Assembly (NCBI RefSeq): GCF_003855155.1
Contig: NZ_CP034073.1
Location: 4,898,001-4,962,000, forward strand
Source: Shewanella psychromarinicola
Lineage (GTDB): Bacteria > Pseudomonadota > Gammaproteobacteria > Enterobacterales > Shewanellaceae
DNA length: 64,000 nt
Direction: 5' to 3'
Positions 37,663 through 48,673 of this stretch are shown one piece after another; position 1 is the first letter of the stretch, and the number at the start of each line of letters is the position of its first letter. The position numbers were made by a program, and so were the translations under genes. A model generated the notes under the pieces. The model was not told the origin of the DNA and did not search any database. It saw only the letters and a program-made list of their open reading frames with translations.

Positions 37663-38544
37663 CTAGATTTTGTAAGTTGCGGTAAGGAAATGAGTCCAAC
37701 CAGTAGTATCTAAACCACCAAAGAATTCATTCTTAAACGCGTTATCATTTAAGCCATATGCATGGTAGAAGTACTTACCACCATAACCTAGAGCAAAACG
37801 GTCTGTGTGATAATAAAGACCGAAGAATGCAGCGCCACCGTGTTCAGTGTTATTAAAGTCACCATCGGAATTTGTACCAGAATATTCTTCATCCATATCG
37901 AATTGGTAATCGACATAGCCTTGGAAAGATAAGAAGCTCTTATCTTCAAAGAAAACAAATGGCTTGAACCAGTTAGCCGAGAATTGGTAACCATTCCAGT
38001 CTTTACGGTTAATGTCATAAGCACCATAAAGGTTCATGCCAGTTTTACCTAACCATGGAACCATTACATCCGCACCAACACCCCAGAAAGACATGTTAAC
38101 ATCGCCTTCACCATTGCCTCCGGTATTGATAGCGCCACCACCCCAGTTAAATAGAGTAGAGAAATAAACTTCTTGAACTGGGCCTAAAGATAAATCAGTA
38201 CCCGTAATGGCATCAATAGAAAAACGAGGAGCGAACTTCATGAACATTTTGCTCTCGCCGTCAGCTTTATCGCCTGAATCACTGTTGCCTAAGTTGAACA
38301 CATCAACATAACCATAGAGGTCAACAAAGCCAGAACGACCGCCAAACTCCATTTCTAAATAGTTATGAGTAGCTTCATCTTCGTTTGCAATTGGATGCTC
38401 ATCTATTGCATACATAATGTTAAACTGCATCCAATTATAATCGTTTGCATGAATGTCGCCAGTTTGTTCGGCAGCAGAAACAGTAAATGCAGAACCTGCT
38501 AGTGCAACTGTACTTGCTAATACTAAAGTATTTAATTTTTTCAT
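37663..38544 (-). CDS. Tsx-type nucleoside-specific outer-membrane channel
   Basis: A 293-residue outer-membrane beta-barrel of the Tsx/OmpK family. It has a signal peptide (LVLASTVALAGSAFTVSA/AE) and the family start NDYNWMQFNIMYA. Alternating aromatic strands and a C-terminal barrel strand ending in THFLTATYKI close it. It should admit nucleosides across the outer membrane. Several ATGs lie together; the MKKLN start at 38544 gives a GGGG at proper spacing. It stands between deoC and nupC, giving uptake (Tsx, NupC) and breakdown (Deo) in one locus. Confidence 0.9.
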   Translation of the reverse strand: MKKLNTLVLASTVALAGSAFTVSAAEQTGDIHANDYNWMQFNIMYAIDEHPIANEDEATHNYLEMEFGGRSGFVDLYGYVDVFNLGNSDSGDKADGESKMFMKFAPRFSIDAITGTDLSLGPVQEVYFSTLFNWGGGAINTGGNGEGDVNMSFWGVGADVMVPWLGKTGMNLYGAYDINRKDWNGYQFSANWFKPFVFFEDKSFLSFQGYVDYQFDMDEEYSGTNSDGDFNNTEHGGAAFFGLYYHTDRFALGYGGKYFYHAYGLNDNAFKNEFFGGLDTTGWTHFLTATYKI

Positions 38545-38835
38545 CATCAACCCCATGTATATTATTTAACTATCTTCTTAGATAGCACTTCTTTTTAGTC
38601 ATTCGTATCTTACCGTTACTGATATTAATCTCAATATTTAATCGATAAAAAAACGAATACAAAATTCTATTTTGTGAACAATGTCGCGACTTTTTGTCTA
38701 CGAATTGTTAACGCTTTGACATTTTAATTTTGACTAGAGGTTTTAATGTATCCTCTTTTACAATCACTAAAACGGCATAACTTCGTATTGGGAAACGGTG
38801 GATTAACACAAAAATCAATAACAACATTGTTACAC

Positions 38836-38877
38836 ACTGGGTCTTTAGTCTTTATGAATCTAAAGACCCAGTTTTTT
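38836..38877 (+). terminator. Plus-strand intrinsic terminator with no plus-strand gene upstream
   Basis: A perfect 13-bp stem ACTGGGTCTTTAG/CTAAAGACCCAGT (38836-38848 with 38860-38872) is followed by T6. A GGGGG-ATA-CCCCC hairpin follows at 38878-38890. The T-run serves plus-strand transcripts, yet the genes on both sides are minus strand. On the minus strand the same stem has no T-run, though it may still stabilise the nupC 3' end. The rest of 38545-38835 has no gene. Confidence 0.75.
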
Positions 38878-38902
38878 GGGGGATACCCCCCTGGACTGGT
38901 TC

Positions 38903-40213
38903 TTAGATAGCTAAGAATAGACCGGCTATTGTCGCGCTCATTAAGTTGGCAAGCGATGCGGCTATAACAGCACGAACACCAAGCTTAGCAAGGTCATGAC
39001 GACGGCTTGGAGCCATAGCGCCTAGGCCACCGAGTAGAATTGCGATTGAAGACAAGTTAGCAAAACCACATAATGCGAATGAGATGATAGCTTGAGTTCT
39101 AGCAGTCATCGCAGCTTGTGTTCCTTCCACGCATAGTGGTAAGCCTTTAGCGACTTCACTAGCAACACTGGTACACGCTATAGCGGCATCATTAAGGTAA
39201 GGAGCAAAGTTTAGGTAAGCGACGAATTCGTTAACAATGATCTTCTGACCAATGAACGAGCCAGCAACCATTGCTTCATTCCAAGGCACACCGATAAGGA
39301 ATGCTAAAGGCATGAACAAGTAACCTAAGATAAGCTCTAGAGTAAGGTTCTCAAAACCAACGAGTCCGCCAAGGCCGCCTAACATGCCGTTAAGCATGGC
39401 GATAAGACCAACGAAAGCAAGCAGCATTGCACCAACGTTAAGTGCTAAATGCATACCAGAAGCAGCACCAGCAGCCGCAGCGTCAATGACGTTAGCAGGC
39501 TTATCAGTGTCTTCAGGCAGATCGCCCATTTCGTTTTTAGTTTCTTCAGTCTCTGGGTGAATAAGCTTAGCCATTAATAGGCCACCTGGAGCTGCCATGA
39601 AAGAAGCCGCAACCAAGTACTCAATTTTAACGCCCATACCAGCATAACCAGCAAGTACTGCACCAGCGATTGATGCTAAACCACCCACCATGATGGCGAA
39701 TAGCTCAGAGTTTGTCATAGTCGCAATGAAAGGACGAACAACAAGCGGCGCTTCAGTTTGACCAACGAAGATGTTTGCAGTAGCAGCCATAGATTCTGTA
39801 CGGCTTGTACCTAGAGCCTTCTGAAGACCACCACCGATGAACTTAATAACCAACTGCATAATGCCAAGGTAATAAAGTACAGCAATCAAAGAAGAGAAGA
39901 AGATAATGACGGGTAGTACGCGAATAGCGAAGACGAAGCCAACACCATTTGAGAACATTGCGTCAGTACCTAGACCACCAAATAGGAAGTCGATACCAGC
40001 TTGAGAGTAACCAATAACATTGGCAACACCCATTGATACACCGCCAAGCACTTCTTGCCCAACGGGTACATACAATACGAAACCACCGAAAGCGGCCTGA
40101 ATTGCTAGTGCACCCAAAACGGTACGTTTGTTAATTGCTTTTTTATTATTTGATAGTGCGAAACCTATCAATAGTAAGGTGACCACCCCTACTAAACTCA
40201 TTACTATATCCAT
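38903..40213 (-). CDS. nupC: NupC-type concentrative nucleoside transporter
   Basis: A 436-residue CNT-family inner-membrane transporter. It has the usual series of helices, the pore-loop segment [12 protein letters not shown] and the later [22 protein letters not shown] signature. It imports nucleosides with a cation. A GTTAACA/TGTTAAC inverted repeat lies just upstream at 40230-40257. Whether the coupling ion is proton or sodium cannot be read directly; marine relatives often use sodium. Confidence 0.95.
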   Translation of the reverse strand: MDIVMSLVGVVTLLLIGFALSNNKKAINKRTVLGALAIQAAFGGFVLYVPVGQEVLGGVSMGVANVIGYSQAGIDFLFGGLGTDAMFSNGVGFVFAIRVLPVIIFFSSLIAVLYYLGIMQLVIKFIGGGLQKALGTSRTESMAATANIFVGQTEAPLVVRPFIATMTNSELFAIMVGGLASIAGAVLAGYAGMGVKIEYLVAASFMAAPGGLLMAKLIHPETEETKNEMGDLPEDTDKPANVIDAAAAGAASGMHLALNVGAMLLAFVGLIAMLNGMLGGLGGLVGFENLTLELILGYLFMPLAFLIGVPWNEAMVAGSFIGQKIIVNEFVAYLNFAPYLNDAAIACTSVASEVAKGLPLCVEGTQAAMTARTQAIISFALCGFANLSSIAILLGGLGAMAPSRRHDLAKLGVRAVIAASLANLMSATIAGLFLAI

Positions 40214-40229
40214 TAATCATCACCCTTTT

Positions 40230-40257
40230 GTTAACAGTTTTTTTGAATGTTGTTAAC
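40230..40257. promoter_or_regulatory. Inverted repeat upstream of nupC
   Basis: GTTAACA (40230-40236) and TGTTAAC (40251-40257) are 21 bases apart from start to start, two helical turns, 17 bases upstream of the nupC start. Position and symmetry fit an operator, but no known regulator is matched. Confidence 0.3.
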
Positions 40258-40390
40258 TCACCTAATTTCCGCTGATGATTATAACTGAGCGTGAAACGAA
40301 AAGCGTCGTTTTGATCAAGTTTTTAAAGTTTAATTTCAAACCCTTACAACATTAAAAAATATTTAACTTAAGGTGTTCATTAAAAAATAA

Positions 40391-41176
40391 CTAAAGGTCA
40401 AATAGTTGCAAAGCATTTTGATTCAATTGTTCTAATATACAGACAGTCGACTTTTCCTTTAAAAATGCGATCTCGGACACAACACGAAGAAGAGTGAGTG
40501 GGGTGTTACGCGATTGTGGATGATCAAATGGAGCCATGCTTGGCGAATCCGTTTCCAATAAAAAGTGTTCTAACGGTAAATTGACCACGGTTTCACGGAG
40601 CTTTTTTGCACTGGGGTTGAGAATTAACCCACCAACACCTAATTTAAACCCGAGCGAAATATAACGTTTGGCCATGTCACTGTTACCATAAAACCCATGC
40701 ACAACTCCGCCTCGTGTTAGCTTAAAATGTGCCAACATTGTCAGTAATTCTTGATGAGCTTTAACGGCATGTAAAATGACAGGTAATTGATAAGTTTGAG
40801 CAAGTGCTAACTGTTTCTCAAGTAACAACAATTGTTTATCAGACCAATGATGTAATTTATCGAGACCACACTCCCCAACAGCCACCAAACGCTTATTTTT
40901 ACTATGTTGTTGTAACATTGCATCCAGCTTAATAATGGCCGCATCAATGCTCTCAGGCACGTACCAAGGGTGAATGCCAAGCGAAAAAAAACAATCAAAT
41001 TGTTGCGCTATTTGGATTTGCTTTTGCCATTGGTCAACCGACACACCCGGTAAAATTACCGACGTAATACCGCTACGATGCATAGCCTCAAACAGCTGTT
41101 CTCTATCACCATCGAACGCTGACATATCAAGATGAGCATGAGTATCAATCATAAGGTCACTGTTTTTCATTGGCAC
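40391..41176 (-). CDS. TatD-family metal-dependent hydrolase (YjjV-like)
   Basis: A 261-residue TatD-family protein, an amidohydrolase-fold metal nuclease. Metal ligands are visible in IDTHAHLD, GECGLDKLH, VILHAVKAH, HGFYGN and LLETDSPSM. In E. coli the relative YjjV lies near deoC, as here. The start is uncertain: a GTG at 41176 with AGG upstream overlaps the end of the small gene at 41157 by 20 bases, while the ATG at 41152 would give a start just before IDTHAHLD and no overlap. All catalytic positions are present. Confidence 0.9.
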   Translation of the reverse strand: MPMKNSDLMIDTHAHLDMSAFDGDREQLFEAMHRSGITSVILPGVSVDQWQKQIQIAQQFDCFFSLGIHPWYVPESIDAAIIKLDAMLQQHSKNKRLVAVGECGLDKLHHWSDKQLLLLEKQLALAQTYQLPVILHAVKAHQELLTMLAHFKLTRGGVVHGFYGNSDMAKRYISLGFKLGVGGLILNPSAKKLRETVVNLPLEHFLLETDSPSMAPFDHPQSRNTPLTLLRVVSEIAFLKEKSTVCILEQLNQNALQLFDL

Positions 41177-41345
41177 GATAAACCTGGTGCACTGTGGGTT
41201 CAGTTTTTGGTCTATCCATTTCAGGTTCGCTCAACCTTGGTACACAACTACGTTTATTTTCTAGGGTTAATCCCATGTCATCACACCATAAAATGTATTT
41301 TTGCCAAGGTTTGACAATAAATAGCTTAATAATAGCGTTAACCAT
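41157..41345 (-). CDS. Small conserved-looking protein overlapping the TatD gene
   Basis: A 62-residue soluble protein starting MVNAIIKLFIVKPWQKYILWCDDMGL and continuing ENKRSCVPRLSEPE. The ATG has a strong GAGGGA ribosome binding site. The pattern of aromatic residues, a WCDDMGLTLENKRSCVPR-type core and its position directly before a TatD gene resemble the DUF5363 small proteins of Vibrio and Shewanella (from memory, moderate confidence). Its stop lies inside or just before the TatD start, so translation is likely coupled. Function unknown. Confidence 0.7.
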   Translation of the reverse strand: MVNAIIKLFIVKPWQKYILWCDDMGLTLENKRSCVPRLSEPEMDRPKTEPTVHQVYRANEKQ

Positions 41346-41371
41346 CCTAATTCCCTCATAAAAACAATAAT

Positions 41372-41398
41372 AAAAAAGGCGGCAAAGCCACCTTTTTT
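41372..41398 (-). terminator. Terminator after prfC
   Basis: The stem GGCGGC/GCCACC, with one G-U pair, is bracketed by A6 and T6 (41372-41398). Confidence 0.8.
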
Positions 41399-41426
41399 AA
41401 CATCTCTGCAAAAACCATGTTAACAA

Positions 41427-43007
41427 TTAGTGTTCACGCGTCTTAGTGAACTCAATGTCAGGATAGCGTTCCATGGATAAGTTTAGATTCACCATTGTTG
41501 GCGCAATATAGGTCAAGTTATTTCCGCCATCGAGGGCTAAATACTGACTACATTTACGCTGAAACTCTTCTAATTTACGCTCGTCTTTGCAATACACCCA
41601 ACGAGCCGTACTGACACTGATACCTTCGTAAATAGCTTCAACGTTATATTCACTTTTTAAGCGTCCAACAACCACTTCAAACTGAAGTACACCAACCGCT
41701 CCCACAATGAGATCGTTAGAGTCAATGGGTCTAAAGACCTGTACAGCACCTTCTTCAGATAACTGAACTAATCCTTTAAGCAGTTGTTTCTGTTTTAAAG
41801 GATCTTTTAATCGAATACGACGGAACATTTCAGGGGCAAAGTTAGGCACACCAGTAAAACGTAATTTTTCGCCTTGGGTAAAGGTATCACCAATTCGCAT
41901 CGTGCCATGATTATGTAGTCCAATAATGTCACCAGGATAAGCAGCTTCAGCACGACTACGATCCCCAGCCATAAAGGTCAACGCATCACTGACATTGACA
42001 TCTTTACCAATGCGAACATGGTGCATTTTCATACCTTGCTCATACCGACCCGAGCAAACACGCATAAAAGCAACACGATCTCGGTGTTTTGGATCCATAT
42101 TGGCTTGAATTTTGAAGATAAAACCAGAGAATTTTTCTTCATCAGGAGTGACATTGCGGACATCACTTTCACGAGGAAGCGGCTTGGGGGCCCATTCAAC
42201 CATACCGTCCAGAATATGATCTACACCGAAGTTACCTAAGGCGGTACCAAAATACACTGGCGTAAGCTCGCCTTTTAGAAAGGCCTCTTGATTGAACTCA
42301 TGTGAAGCACCCGCAACCAGTTCCATTTCTTCACGGATTTCAGCAGCATAAGAGCCAAGCACTTTGTCTAGTTCAGGATTGTGTAATCCTTTGATAATAC
42401 GCTCTTCTTGAATAGTGTGACCCATACCACTCTGGTATAAAATGATTTCATCACGCAAAATATGGTAGACGCCTTTAAACTCTTTACCAGAGCCAATAGG
42501 CCAAGTGATAGGTGCGCAAGCTATCTTTAAAATAGCTTCGACTTCATCCATTAATTCAATGGGCTCACGAATATCACGGTCACATTTATTCATGAATGTC
42601 ACAATCGGCGTATCACGTAAACGCGTCACATCCATTAATTTAATAGTACGATCTTCGACACCTTTAGCGGAATCAATCACCATTAAACAAGAATCGACCG
42701 CCGTTAGGGTACGATAAGTGTCTTCAGAAAAATCTTCGTGACCAGGTGTATCAAGTAAGTTGATGAGTGCGCCACCGTAAGGAAACTGCATAACAGAGGT
42801 GGTAATGGAAATACCACGATCTTTTTCCATTTCCATCCAATCAGATTTAGCATGTTGACCAGACTTTTTGCCTTTTACCGTTCCGGCCTTTTGTAAGGCG
42901 TTTCCGAATAAAAGTACTTTTTCGGTGATGGTGGTTTTACCCGCATCGGGGTGCGAAATGATGGCGAAAGTACGACGCTTGTCGACCTCAACGTTATTGC
43001 CTGACAT
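41427..43007 (-). CDS. prfC: Peptide chain release factor 3
   Basis: A 526-residue translational GTPase that removes RF1 and RF2 from the ribosome after termination. G-domain motifs are complete: SHPDAGKTT (G1), [10 protein letters not shown] region (G2), DTPGHEDFS (G3), NKCDRD (G4) and the RF3-specific C-terminal domains. Length and start agree with E. coli. It stands 76 bases after nlpI on the same strand. Confidence 0.97.
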   Translation of the reverse strand: MSGNNVEVDKRRTFAIISHPDAGKTTITEKVLLFGNALQKAGTVKGKKSGQHAKSDWMEMEKDRGISITTSVMQFPYGGALINLLDTPGHEDFSEDTYRTLTAVDSCLMVIDSAKGVEDRTIKLMDVTRLRDTPIVTFMNKCDRDIREPIELMDEVEAILKIACAPITWPIGSGKEFKGVYHILRDEIILYQSGMGHTIQEERIIKGLHNPELDKVLGSYAAEIREEMELVAGASHEFNQEAFLKGELTPVYFGTALGNFGVDHILDGMVEWAPKPLPRESDVRNVTPDEEKFSGFIFKIQANMDPKHRDRVAFMRVCSGRYEQGMKMHHVRIGKDVNVSDALTFMAGDRSRAEAAYPGDIIGLHNHGTMRIGDTFTQGEKLRFTGVPNFAPEMFRRIRLKDPLKQKQLLKGLVQLSEEGAVQVFRPIDSNDLIVGAVGVLQFEVVVGRLKSEYNVEAIYEGISVSTARWVYCKDERKLEEFQRKCSQYLALDGGNNLTYIAPTMVNLNLSMERYPDIEFTKTREH

Positions 43008-43083
43008 GTTAACCTTGCACTAGCCGCTAAAAATGGGGCAAATTATACCGCCTATCGGCAGAATTGGCTAGGCAAAGTGTTTT

Positions 43084-43995
43084 TTAGCTTTTCAATGGTA
43101 CTTGGGTAGACTGTTGGATCATATTTTTCATTTTAGCTAATTCAATTCTCGCATAACGATGCTCAACAAAATCATAAATATTAGTCGCTAACGTTAAACG
43201 ATAAAAATTAGCAGCTTGCTGATATTGGCCATTTGCAGCAGCATGTTTAGCTAAGTAGAAATAAGCTTCACATAAGCGTTCAGCATATTCTTTTGGTTGA
43301 GACAAGCCCACTTTTGCAGCAGAAAATACTTGTTCTTGGTTGACGTTACCTATGTAAAAATCAACCAATATACTAGACCAATCTTCATCATTTAACTGTT
43401 CACGTTGTTGCGCCAAATTCACTAAAGCGGCATTTTTATCAACCGCAGCAGTCATCAAATAGAGCCAAAGAACCCGGTAACCATCACTAGGGTCTCGCTC
43501 ATAAAATACTTTCATGTCGTCTACCGCTAATTCGTAGCGCTCGCCATAATATAATGCGATACCGCGATTTAAAAAGGCGTAATCATAATTAGGTGACAGT
43601 TCTAATACACCATCAAAGGCTTCATAAGCACTATCGAACTCACCTTCTTGAGTGTAGTAAATGCCCAGAAAGTTATAGGCATCAGCTAAATCGGGTTGTA
43701 ATTTTAGTGCCTGATGAAAATCAATTCTACCCAGTAAGCGTAATCCGACACTGTCATAAATGACGCCACGATCGTAATGAAAACGTGCGCGTTGCTCGTC
43801 AGTTAACTCCATAGTAGCCAAAATTTCATTTAGCTTTGCCAGCGTCACTTCCAACTTATAGTCTGGCATGACAGGAGCGATAATCATCTGTCCTGCAATA
43901 TTATCATTTGAACCTAACGTTGCAGTACACCCTGACAACAACATGCTTGCACCCACAACAACGGCAACGATTGTGGTGCGTAGTTTACATTCCAT
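43084..43995 (-). CDS. nlpI: Lipoprotein NlpI
   Basis: A 303-residue outer-membrane lipoprotein (SMLLSGC). TPR repeats cover most of the chain (ARFHYDRGVIYDSVGLRLLG, ADAYNFLGIYYTQEGEFDSAYEAFD, DYAFLNRGIALYYGERYELAVDD). NlpI is an adaptor for peptidoglycan endopeptidases and the Prc protease. It stands directly downstream of pnp on the same strand, the conserved enterobacterial order, separated by a terminator at 44089. Confidence 0.95.
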   Translation of the reverse strand: MECKLRTTIVAVVVGASMLLSGCTATLGSNDNIAGQMIIAPVMPDYKLEVTLAKLNEILATMELTDEQRARFHYDRGVIYDSVGLRLLGRIDFHQALKLQPDLADAYNFLGIYYTQEGEFDSAYEAFDGVLELSPNYDYAFLNRGIALYYGERYELAVDDMKVFYERDPSDGYRVLWLYLMTAAVDKNAALVNLAQQREQLNDEDWSSILVDFYIGNVNQEQVFSAAKVGLSQPKEYAERLCEAYFYLAKHAAANGQYQQAANFYRLTLATNIYDFVEHRYARIELAKMKNMIQQSTQVPLKS

Positions 43996-44088
43996 CCGCT
44001 TTACCTTATCAGGTTCTATTAATATTCAACATCATAGCAATCTGGCAATCTAAGAGCCATCCACATTACAGATTATTTTTCAGCACAT

Positions 44089-44119
44089 AAAAAAAGGAGA
44101 TCAAATGATCTCCTTTTTT
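44089..44119 (-). terminator. Terminator after pnp
   Basis: The stem AAGGAGAT/ATCTCCTT is flanked by A and T runs (44089-44119). Confidence 0.92.
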
Positions 44120-44141
44120 GTGGTTAAACCGTTAAATTAGA

Positions 44142-46247
44142 TTACTCAGCAGTTTCTTTCGCTTGAGCTTCTTTAATTGACAGTCTGACACGACCTTGAC
44201 GATCCACTTCCATTACTTTTACAGCAACTTCTTGGTTCATTTCTAAATGATCAGATACATTTGCGACGCGCTCATCACTGATTTGAGAGATGTGTACTAA
44301 ACCATCTTTACCTGGAAGAATGTTTACAAATGCACCGAAATCAACAATACGGATTACTTTACCGTTGTAGATGCGACCCACTTCAACTTCAGCAGTGATT
44401 TCTTCGATACGACGGATAGCTTCTTTCGTTGCTTCGCCATTCGATGATGCTATTTTCACAGTACCATTGTCATCAAGCTCAATCGTAGTACCCGTTTCTT
44501 CGGTTAGCGCACGAATTACCGCGCCGCCTTTACCAATTACATCACGGATCTTCTCTGGGTTGATCTTGATAGTGGTGATACGAGGAGCATGGGCAGAGAT
44601 ATCATCACGAGGAGAACCAATGGCTTGGTCCATCACGTTTAGGATATGAACGCGTGCGCCATAAGCCTGTTGTAGTGCGATATCCATGATTTCTTTGGTG
44701 ATACCTTCGATTTTGATATCCATCTGCAATGCAGTGATACCATCACGAGTACCGGCTACTTTAAAGTCCATGTCACCTAAGTGATCTTCATCACCTAAGA
44801 TGTCAGAAAGTACAACGAAATCGTCGCCTTCTTTAACGAGACCCATTGCAATACCAGCAACAGAACTTTTGATTGGTACACCCGCATCCATTAATGCTAA
44901 TGAAGTACCACATACTGAAGCCATTGAGCTTGAACCGTTAGATTCAGTGATTTCAGATACAACACGAATGCTGTATGGGAATTCTTCAGCAGAAGGCATC
45001 ACTGCATTCATACCACGCCATGCTAACTTACCATGACCAATTTCACGACGCTTAGGTGAACCAACCATACCGGTTTCACCAACACAATACGGAGGGAAGT
45101 TATAATGAAGCATAAAGCGATTAGTACGTTCGCCCATGATGCTATCAATCTTCTGAGCATCACGTTCAGTACCCAAAGTACAAGTGACTAGTGCTTGTGT
45201 TTCACCACGAGTAAACAATGAGCTACCGTGAGTACGTGGAAGTACACCCGCTAACACACTTAATGCGCGGATCATGTCTGGTTCGCGACCATCGATACGT
45301 GGCTTACCACTAATAATACGTCCGCGGACCACACTTTTCTCTAAGCTACCAAGTAGGGTGTCGACTTCACGACAATCTACCTCTGGATTCTCTGCAACTA
45401 ACGCCGCTTTCGCAGCCGCTTTAACAATACCGACTTGTATATAACGGTCTTGCTTGACTTCAATTTGGTAAGCGTCTGTCATGCCAGCTTCTGCAAGCTC
45501 TTTGATTTTAGCGACTAAATCTTGATCTTGAACGGGTGCAGTCCAATCCCATGTTGGCTTACCCGCTTCAGCTTTGAATTCGCTGATAGCATCAACAACA
45601 ACTTGCTGTTGATCATGACCGTAAGTTACCGCACCTAGCATGATTTCTTCTGCAAGCGCTTTTGCTTCAGATTCAACCATAAGTACCGCGGCTTTAGTAC
45701 CGGAAACCACTAAGTTAAGCGAGCTTGTTGCAAGCAGATCAACCGATGGGTTAAGTACATATTCGCCGTCGACATAACCAACACGCGCAGCACCTATTGG
45801 GCCACTGAAAGGAATACCAGAAATAGCTAACGCGGCTGAGGTACCAATCATCGAAATAATATCTGGCTCGATTTGTGGATCAACCGATACCACAGTAATG
45901 ATAACTTGAACTTCGTTTTTAAAACCGTTAGGAAATAAAGGACGAATAGGACGGTCAATGAGACGTGCAATCAGAGTTTCATCTTCTGAAGGACGACCTT
46001 CACGCTTAAAGAAACCGCCAGGAATTTTACCTGCAGCATAGGTTTTTTCTTGATAGTTAACCGTTAGCGGGAAAAAGCTACGGCTTAAGTCCGCAATTTT
46101 TTTACCAACGACAGTAACTAATACTGTGGTATCGCCCATGCTTGCTAAAACTGCAGCATCTGCTTGACGTGCCATAACACCTGTTTCTAAGGTGACGGTA
46201 TGTTGACCATACTCAAAACTCTTTACAATTGGATTCACGTGACCCAT
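44142..46247 (-). CDS. pnp: Polyribonucleotide nucleotidyltransferase
   Basis: A 701-residue PNPase: two RNase PH-like domains, then KH ([15 protein letters not shown]) and S1 ([33 protein letters not shown]) RNA-binding domains. It degrades RNA 3' to 5' with phosphate and is part of the degradosome and the cold response in enterobacteria. In E. coli it forms an operon with rpsO. Here 3.4 kb with an opposite-strand GGDEF-EAL gene lies between them, so pnp must have its own promoter in 46248-46636. Confidence 0.98.
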   Translation of the reverse strand: MGHVNPIVKSFEYGQHTVTLETGVMARQADAAVLASMGDTTVLVTVVGKKIADLSRSFFPLTVNYQEKTYAAGKIPGGFFKREGRPSEDETLIARLIDRPIRPLFPNGFKNEVQVIITVVSVDPQIEPDIISMIGTSAALAISGIPFSGPIGAARVGYVDGEYVLNPSVDLLATSSLNLVVSGTKAAVLMVESEAKALAEEIMLGAVTYGHDQQQVVVDAISEFKAEAGKPTWDWTAPVQDQDLVAKIKELAEAGMTDAYQIEVKQDRYIQVGIVKAAAKAALVAENPEVDCREVDTLLGSLEKSVVRGRIISGKPRIDGREPDMIRALSVLAGVLPRTHGSSLFTRGETQALVTCTLGTERDAQKIDSIMGERTNRFMLHYNFPPYCVGETGMVGSPKRREIGHGKLAWRGMNAVMPSAEEFPYSIRVVSEITESNGSSSMASVCGTSLALMDAGVPIKSSVAGIAMGLVKEGDDFVVLSDILGDEDHLGDMDFKVAGTRDGITALQMDIKIEGITKEIMDIALQQAYGARVHILNVMDQAIGSPRDDISAHAPRITTIKINPEKIRDVIGKGGAVIRALTEETGTTIELDDNGTVKIASSNGEATKEAIRRIEEITAEVEVGRIYNGKVIRIVDFGAFVNILPGKDGLVHISQISDERVANVSDHLEMNQEVAVKVMEVDRQGRVRLSIKEAQAKETAE

Positions 46248-46636
46248 TCCTTAATTTAATGACCTTTAATTACGCGCACAAGTATACTTCAATTAGGTTG
46301 AATAGTTAAATAGACGCGAGTTACAGAACGTAAAAATCGTTAAAATAATCATTTTCCTACGTGAGATCATTGAATTAAAAAATGATTTAGATGCTATAAA
46401 GCTAAGATTATCTCTACTAAGTGGCCTGATGTTCGATATTTGGTTGGATTATTGATGACAAGACAGATGAATTTGACTAAAGTCTTAGTTGATAATGTTA
46501 ATTTTTGTATGGGGTTAAGCTATTCATTAGCCACGATGCGATTGATTTTTTATTGAATATAAATCTTTTTTGATTTTAGCATTTTGAGCTACAAAATTAA
46601 TTTAGAAATAGTCACTTATATGACATGGAATAATAT
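46248..46636. other. Divergent region between pnp and the GGDEF-EAL gene
   Basis: It must hold promoters for both divergent genes. I see only AT-rich sequence and no repeat, RNA or recognised operator. Confidence 0.4.
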
Positions 46637-48673
46637 ATGACGGCCCGTTTTAAGTCTCTTACATGGAAACAAACTAATTTAGTGGTTTTTACTGCTTTGT
46701 TTTTTGCAATTGCCATCTTTATTGTCGAAATTGCATTAGTTGTCATTACGACGAAACAACAACTTACTGCTGAACAACAAGAACTGCTCAATTCTGTCGA
46801 ACAAATTACCACCAATTCGGTATGGTCTTTAGATGATAAACTTGCCAGCCAAACACTTGAAGGCATTATCAAAGTAGATAATGTTGGTTCTGCGGTGATT
46901 GAACTTGATGATGGGTCATTATTTGTGTCGGAGGCAAATCAATACGCTGCGTTCCCAAATAGCTACATTTCGTTAAGTAATCGTCTATTTGGTGATCTAA
47001 AAGAGATCTCCCGTCCGCTATATCGACCATTCTATTTTGAAGACAATAAACAACAGCAGCTGATTGGCACGCTGACAATTTTTTACGACACACAAAAACT
47101 CACCGCTAAACTATTTAATCAGTTACAACTAGGGTTAATTGCAACTTTGGCTCGCGCATTATTGCTCACACTGGTATTAACCGTGGTGTTTCATCGTTTT
47201 CTCACTCAACCCATCGCTCGCATTAGTGAAGCCATCGATAAAATTGATCCTGACTATCCCGATGAAAACTTATTGCCCATGTCAAAAGCCCATAAAGATG
47301 ATGAATTAGGGCTAGTGACCAGTAAATTTAATCAAATTTTATTACAGTTCAGCCAAACTCAGAATAAGCTGCGCAAAATGGCTACGCGAGATCCACTCAC
47401 AGGGTTACCAAACCGGACATTATTATTAGAAACATTGAATGTCACCATTCAGCGTTCACGCGTTCATAAACGCAATTTTGCGTTACTCTTTATTGACTTA
47501 GATCGATTTAAAAATGTAAATGATTCATTAGGCCATGCAATCGGTGATCAATTCCTCGCCCGTATTGCACGTATTCTAGAAAGAGTGGTTGGTGATAGAG
47601 GCAGCGTGGCTCGTTTAGGCGGTGATGAATTTGTGATTTTAGCAGATGAAATCCAAACCCCTTCACAAGCAGCTGATTTTGTTGATAAGTTACTTATTCA
47701 ATTAAATACTCCAATTCAACTTAATGAACATGCAATTCATCCAGCGGCTTCTATCGGCATATCGATATATCCTGAAGATGGTACCACTGCAGAGGATTTA
47801 ATTCGTCATGCCGATATAGCAATGTACAGCGCTAAAGCGGCTGGATCGAATCAGTGGTCCTTCTTTAAGCAACAAATGACCGATCGCGCTGCGGTGAGAT
47901 TGCGCACAGAAGCGTCGTTACACGATGCATTAAAAAACAACGAATTCTTATTGTATTTTCAGCCTAAATTTGATCTAAAAACCAATAAAGTAGTGGGATG
48001 TGAAGCCCTTATTCGCTGGCAAAAAGACGGTCGTTTAATCAGCCCGATGTCGTTTATCCCTGTTGCGGAAGAAACCGGTATTATCATCCCTATCGGACGA
48101 TGGGTCATAGAGCAAAGCTGTAAAGTCATTAGAGATTGGCAACGTAAATTCAATTATGAAATCCCCATTGCAGTGAATGTGGCATCACAACAATTTGCAG
48201 ATGCTAGTTTAGTGCCTGATATTAAGCAATTGGCAATACGTTATCAAATACGTCCAGAATTGCTTGAAATAGAAATTACAGAAACGTCACTCATGAATGA
48301 TGTTGAGCAAGCTATTACCAAGTTAGCACAGCTGAAATCAGCTGGCTTTGGCATTGCGGTCGATGACTTTGGTACCGGATATTCTTCATTGTCATATTTG
48401 CGCCACTTACCGATTACCACAATGAAAATTGATCGTGCATTTGTGAGTGATCTTCCACAAGATAGCGCAATTGCGTCGACTATTTTAATGCTTGGCCGTC
48501 AACTTGATTTGACCATTGTTGCTGAAGGTATTGAAAATATCCAACAACTTGAATGGCTCAAAGACAATCAATGTGAAATTGGCCAAGGTTTTTACTTCAG
48601 CCAGCCGCTGCCATTAGCTGAGTTTGAAGAAAAATATATTGCCTGCAATACCGCAAAAATATTGCATGTTTAA
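46637..48673 (+). CDS. Membrane GGDEF-EAL protein
   Basis: A 678-residue inner-membrane signalling protein. Helices lie at about residues 12-36 and 171-193 around a periplasmic sensor domain. A HAMP-like linker follows (HRFLTQPIARISEAIDKI). The GGDEF domain is canonical (ATRDPLTGLPNRTLL, LGGDEFVIL). The EAL domain has ECEALIRW-type CEALIRW, EITETSLM, VDDFGTGYSSLSYL and KIDRAFV, so both synthesis and breakdown of cyclic-di-GMP are possible on motif grounds. No terminator is obvious after the stop. Its position between rpsO and pnp on the opposite strand is notable. Confidence 0.94.
   Translation: MTARFKSLTWKQTNLVVFTALFFAIAIFIVEIALVVITTKQQLTAEQQELLNSVEQITTNSVWSLDDKLASQTLEGIIKVDNVGSAVIELDDGSLFVSEANQYAAFPNSYISLSNRLFGDLKEISRPLYRPFYFEDNKQQQLIGTLTIFYDTQKLTAKLFNQLQLGLIATLARALLLTLVLTVVFHRFLTQPIARISEAIDKIDPDYPDENLLPMSKAHKDDELGLVTSKFNQILLQFSQTQNKLRKMATRDPLTGLPNRTLLLETLNVTIQRSRVHKRNFALLFIDLDRFKNVNDSLGHAIGDQFLARIARILERVVGDRGSVARLGGDEFVILADEIQTPSQAADFVDKLLIQLNTPIQLNEHAIHPAASIGISIYPEDGTTAEDLIRHADIAMYSAKAAGSNQWSFFKQQMTDRAAVRLRTEASLHDALKNNEFLLYFQPKFDLKTNKVVGCEALIRWQKDGRLISPMSFIPVAEETGIIIPIGRWVIEQSCKVIRDWQRKFNYEIPIAVNVASQQFADASLVPDIKQLAIRYQIRPELLEIEITETSLMNDVEQAITKLAQLKSAGFGIAVDDFGTGYSSLSYLRHLPITTMKIDRAFVSDLPQDSAIASTILMLGRQLDLTIVAEGIENIQQLEWLKDNQCEIGQGFYFSQPLPLAEFEEKYIACNTAKILHV

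Noticed and set aside
38677..38700. CRP site upstream of tsx (TGTGAACAATGTCGCG)
   Set aside because: Only one half-site is good; the second half matches three of five bases, too weak to claim.
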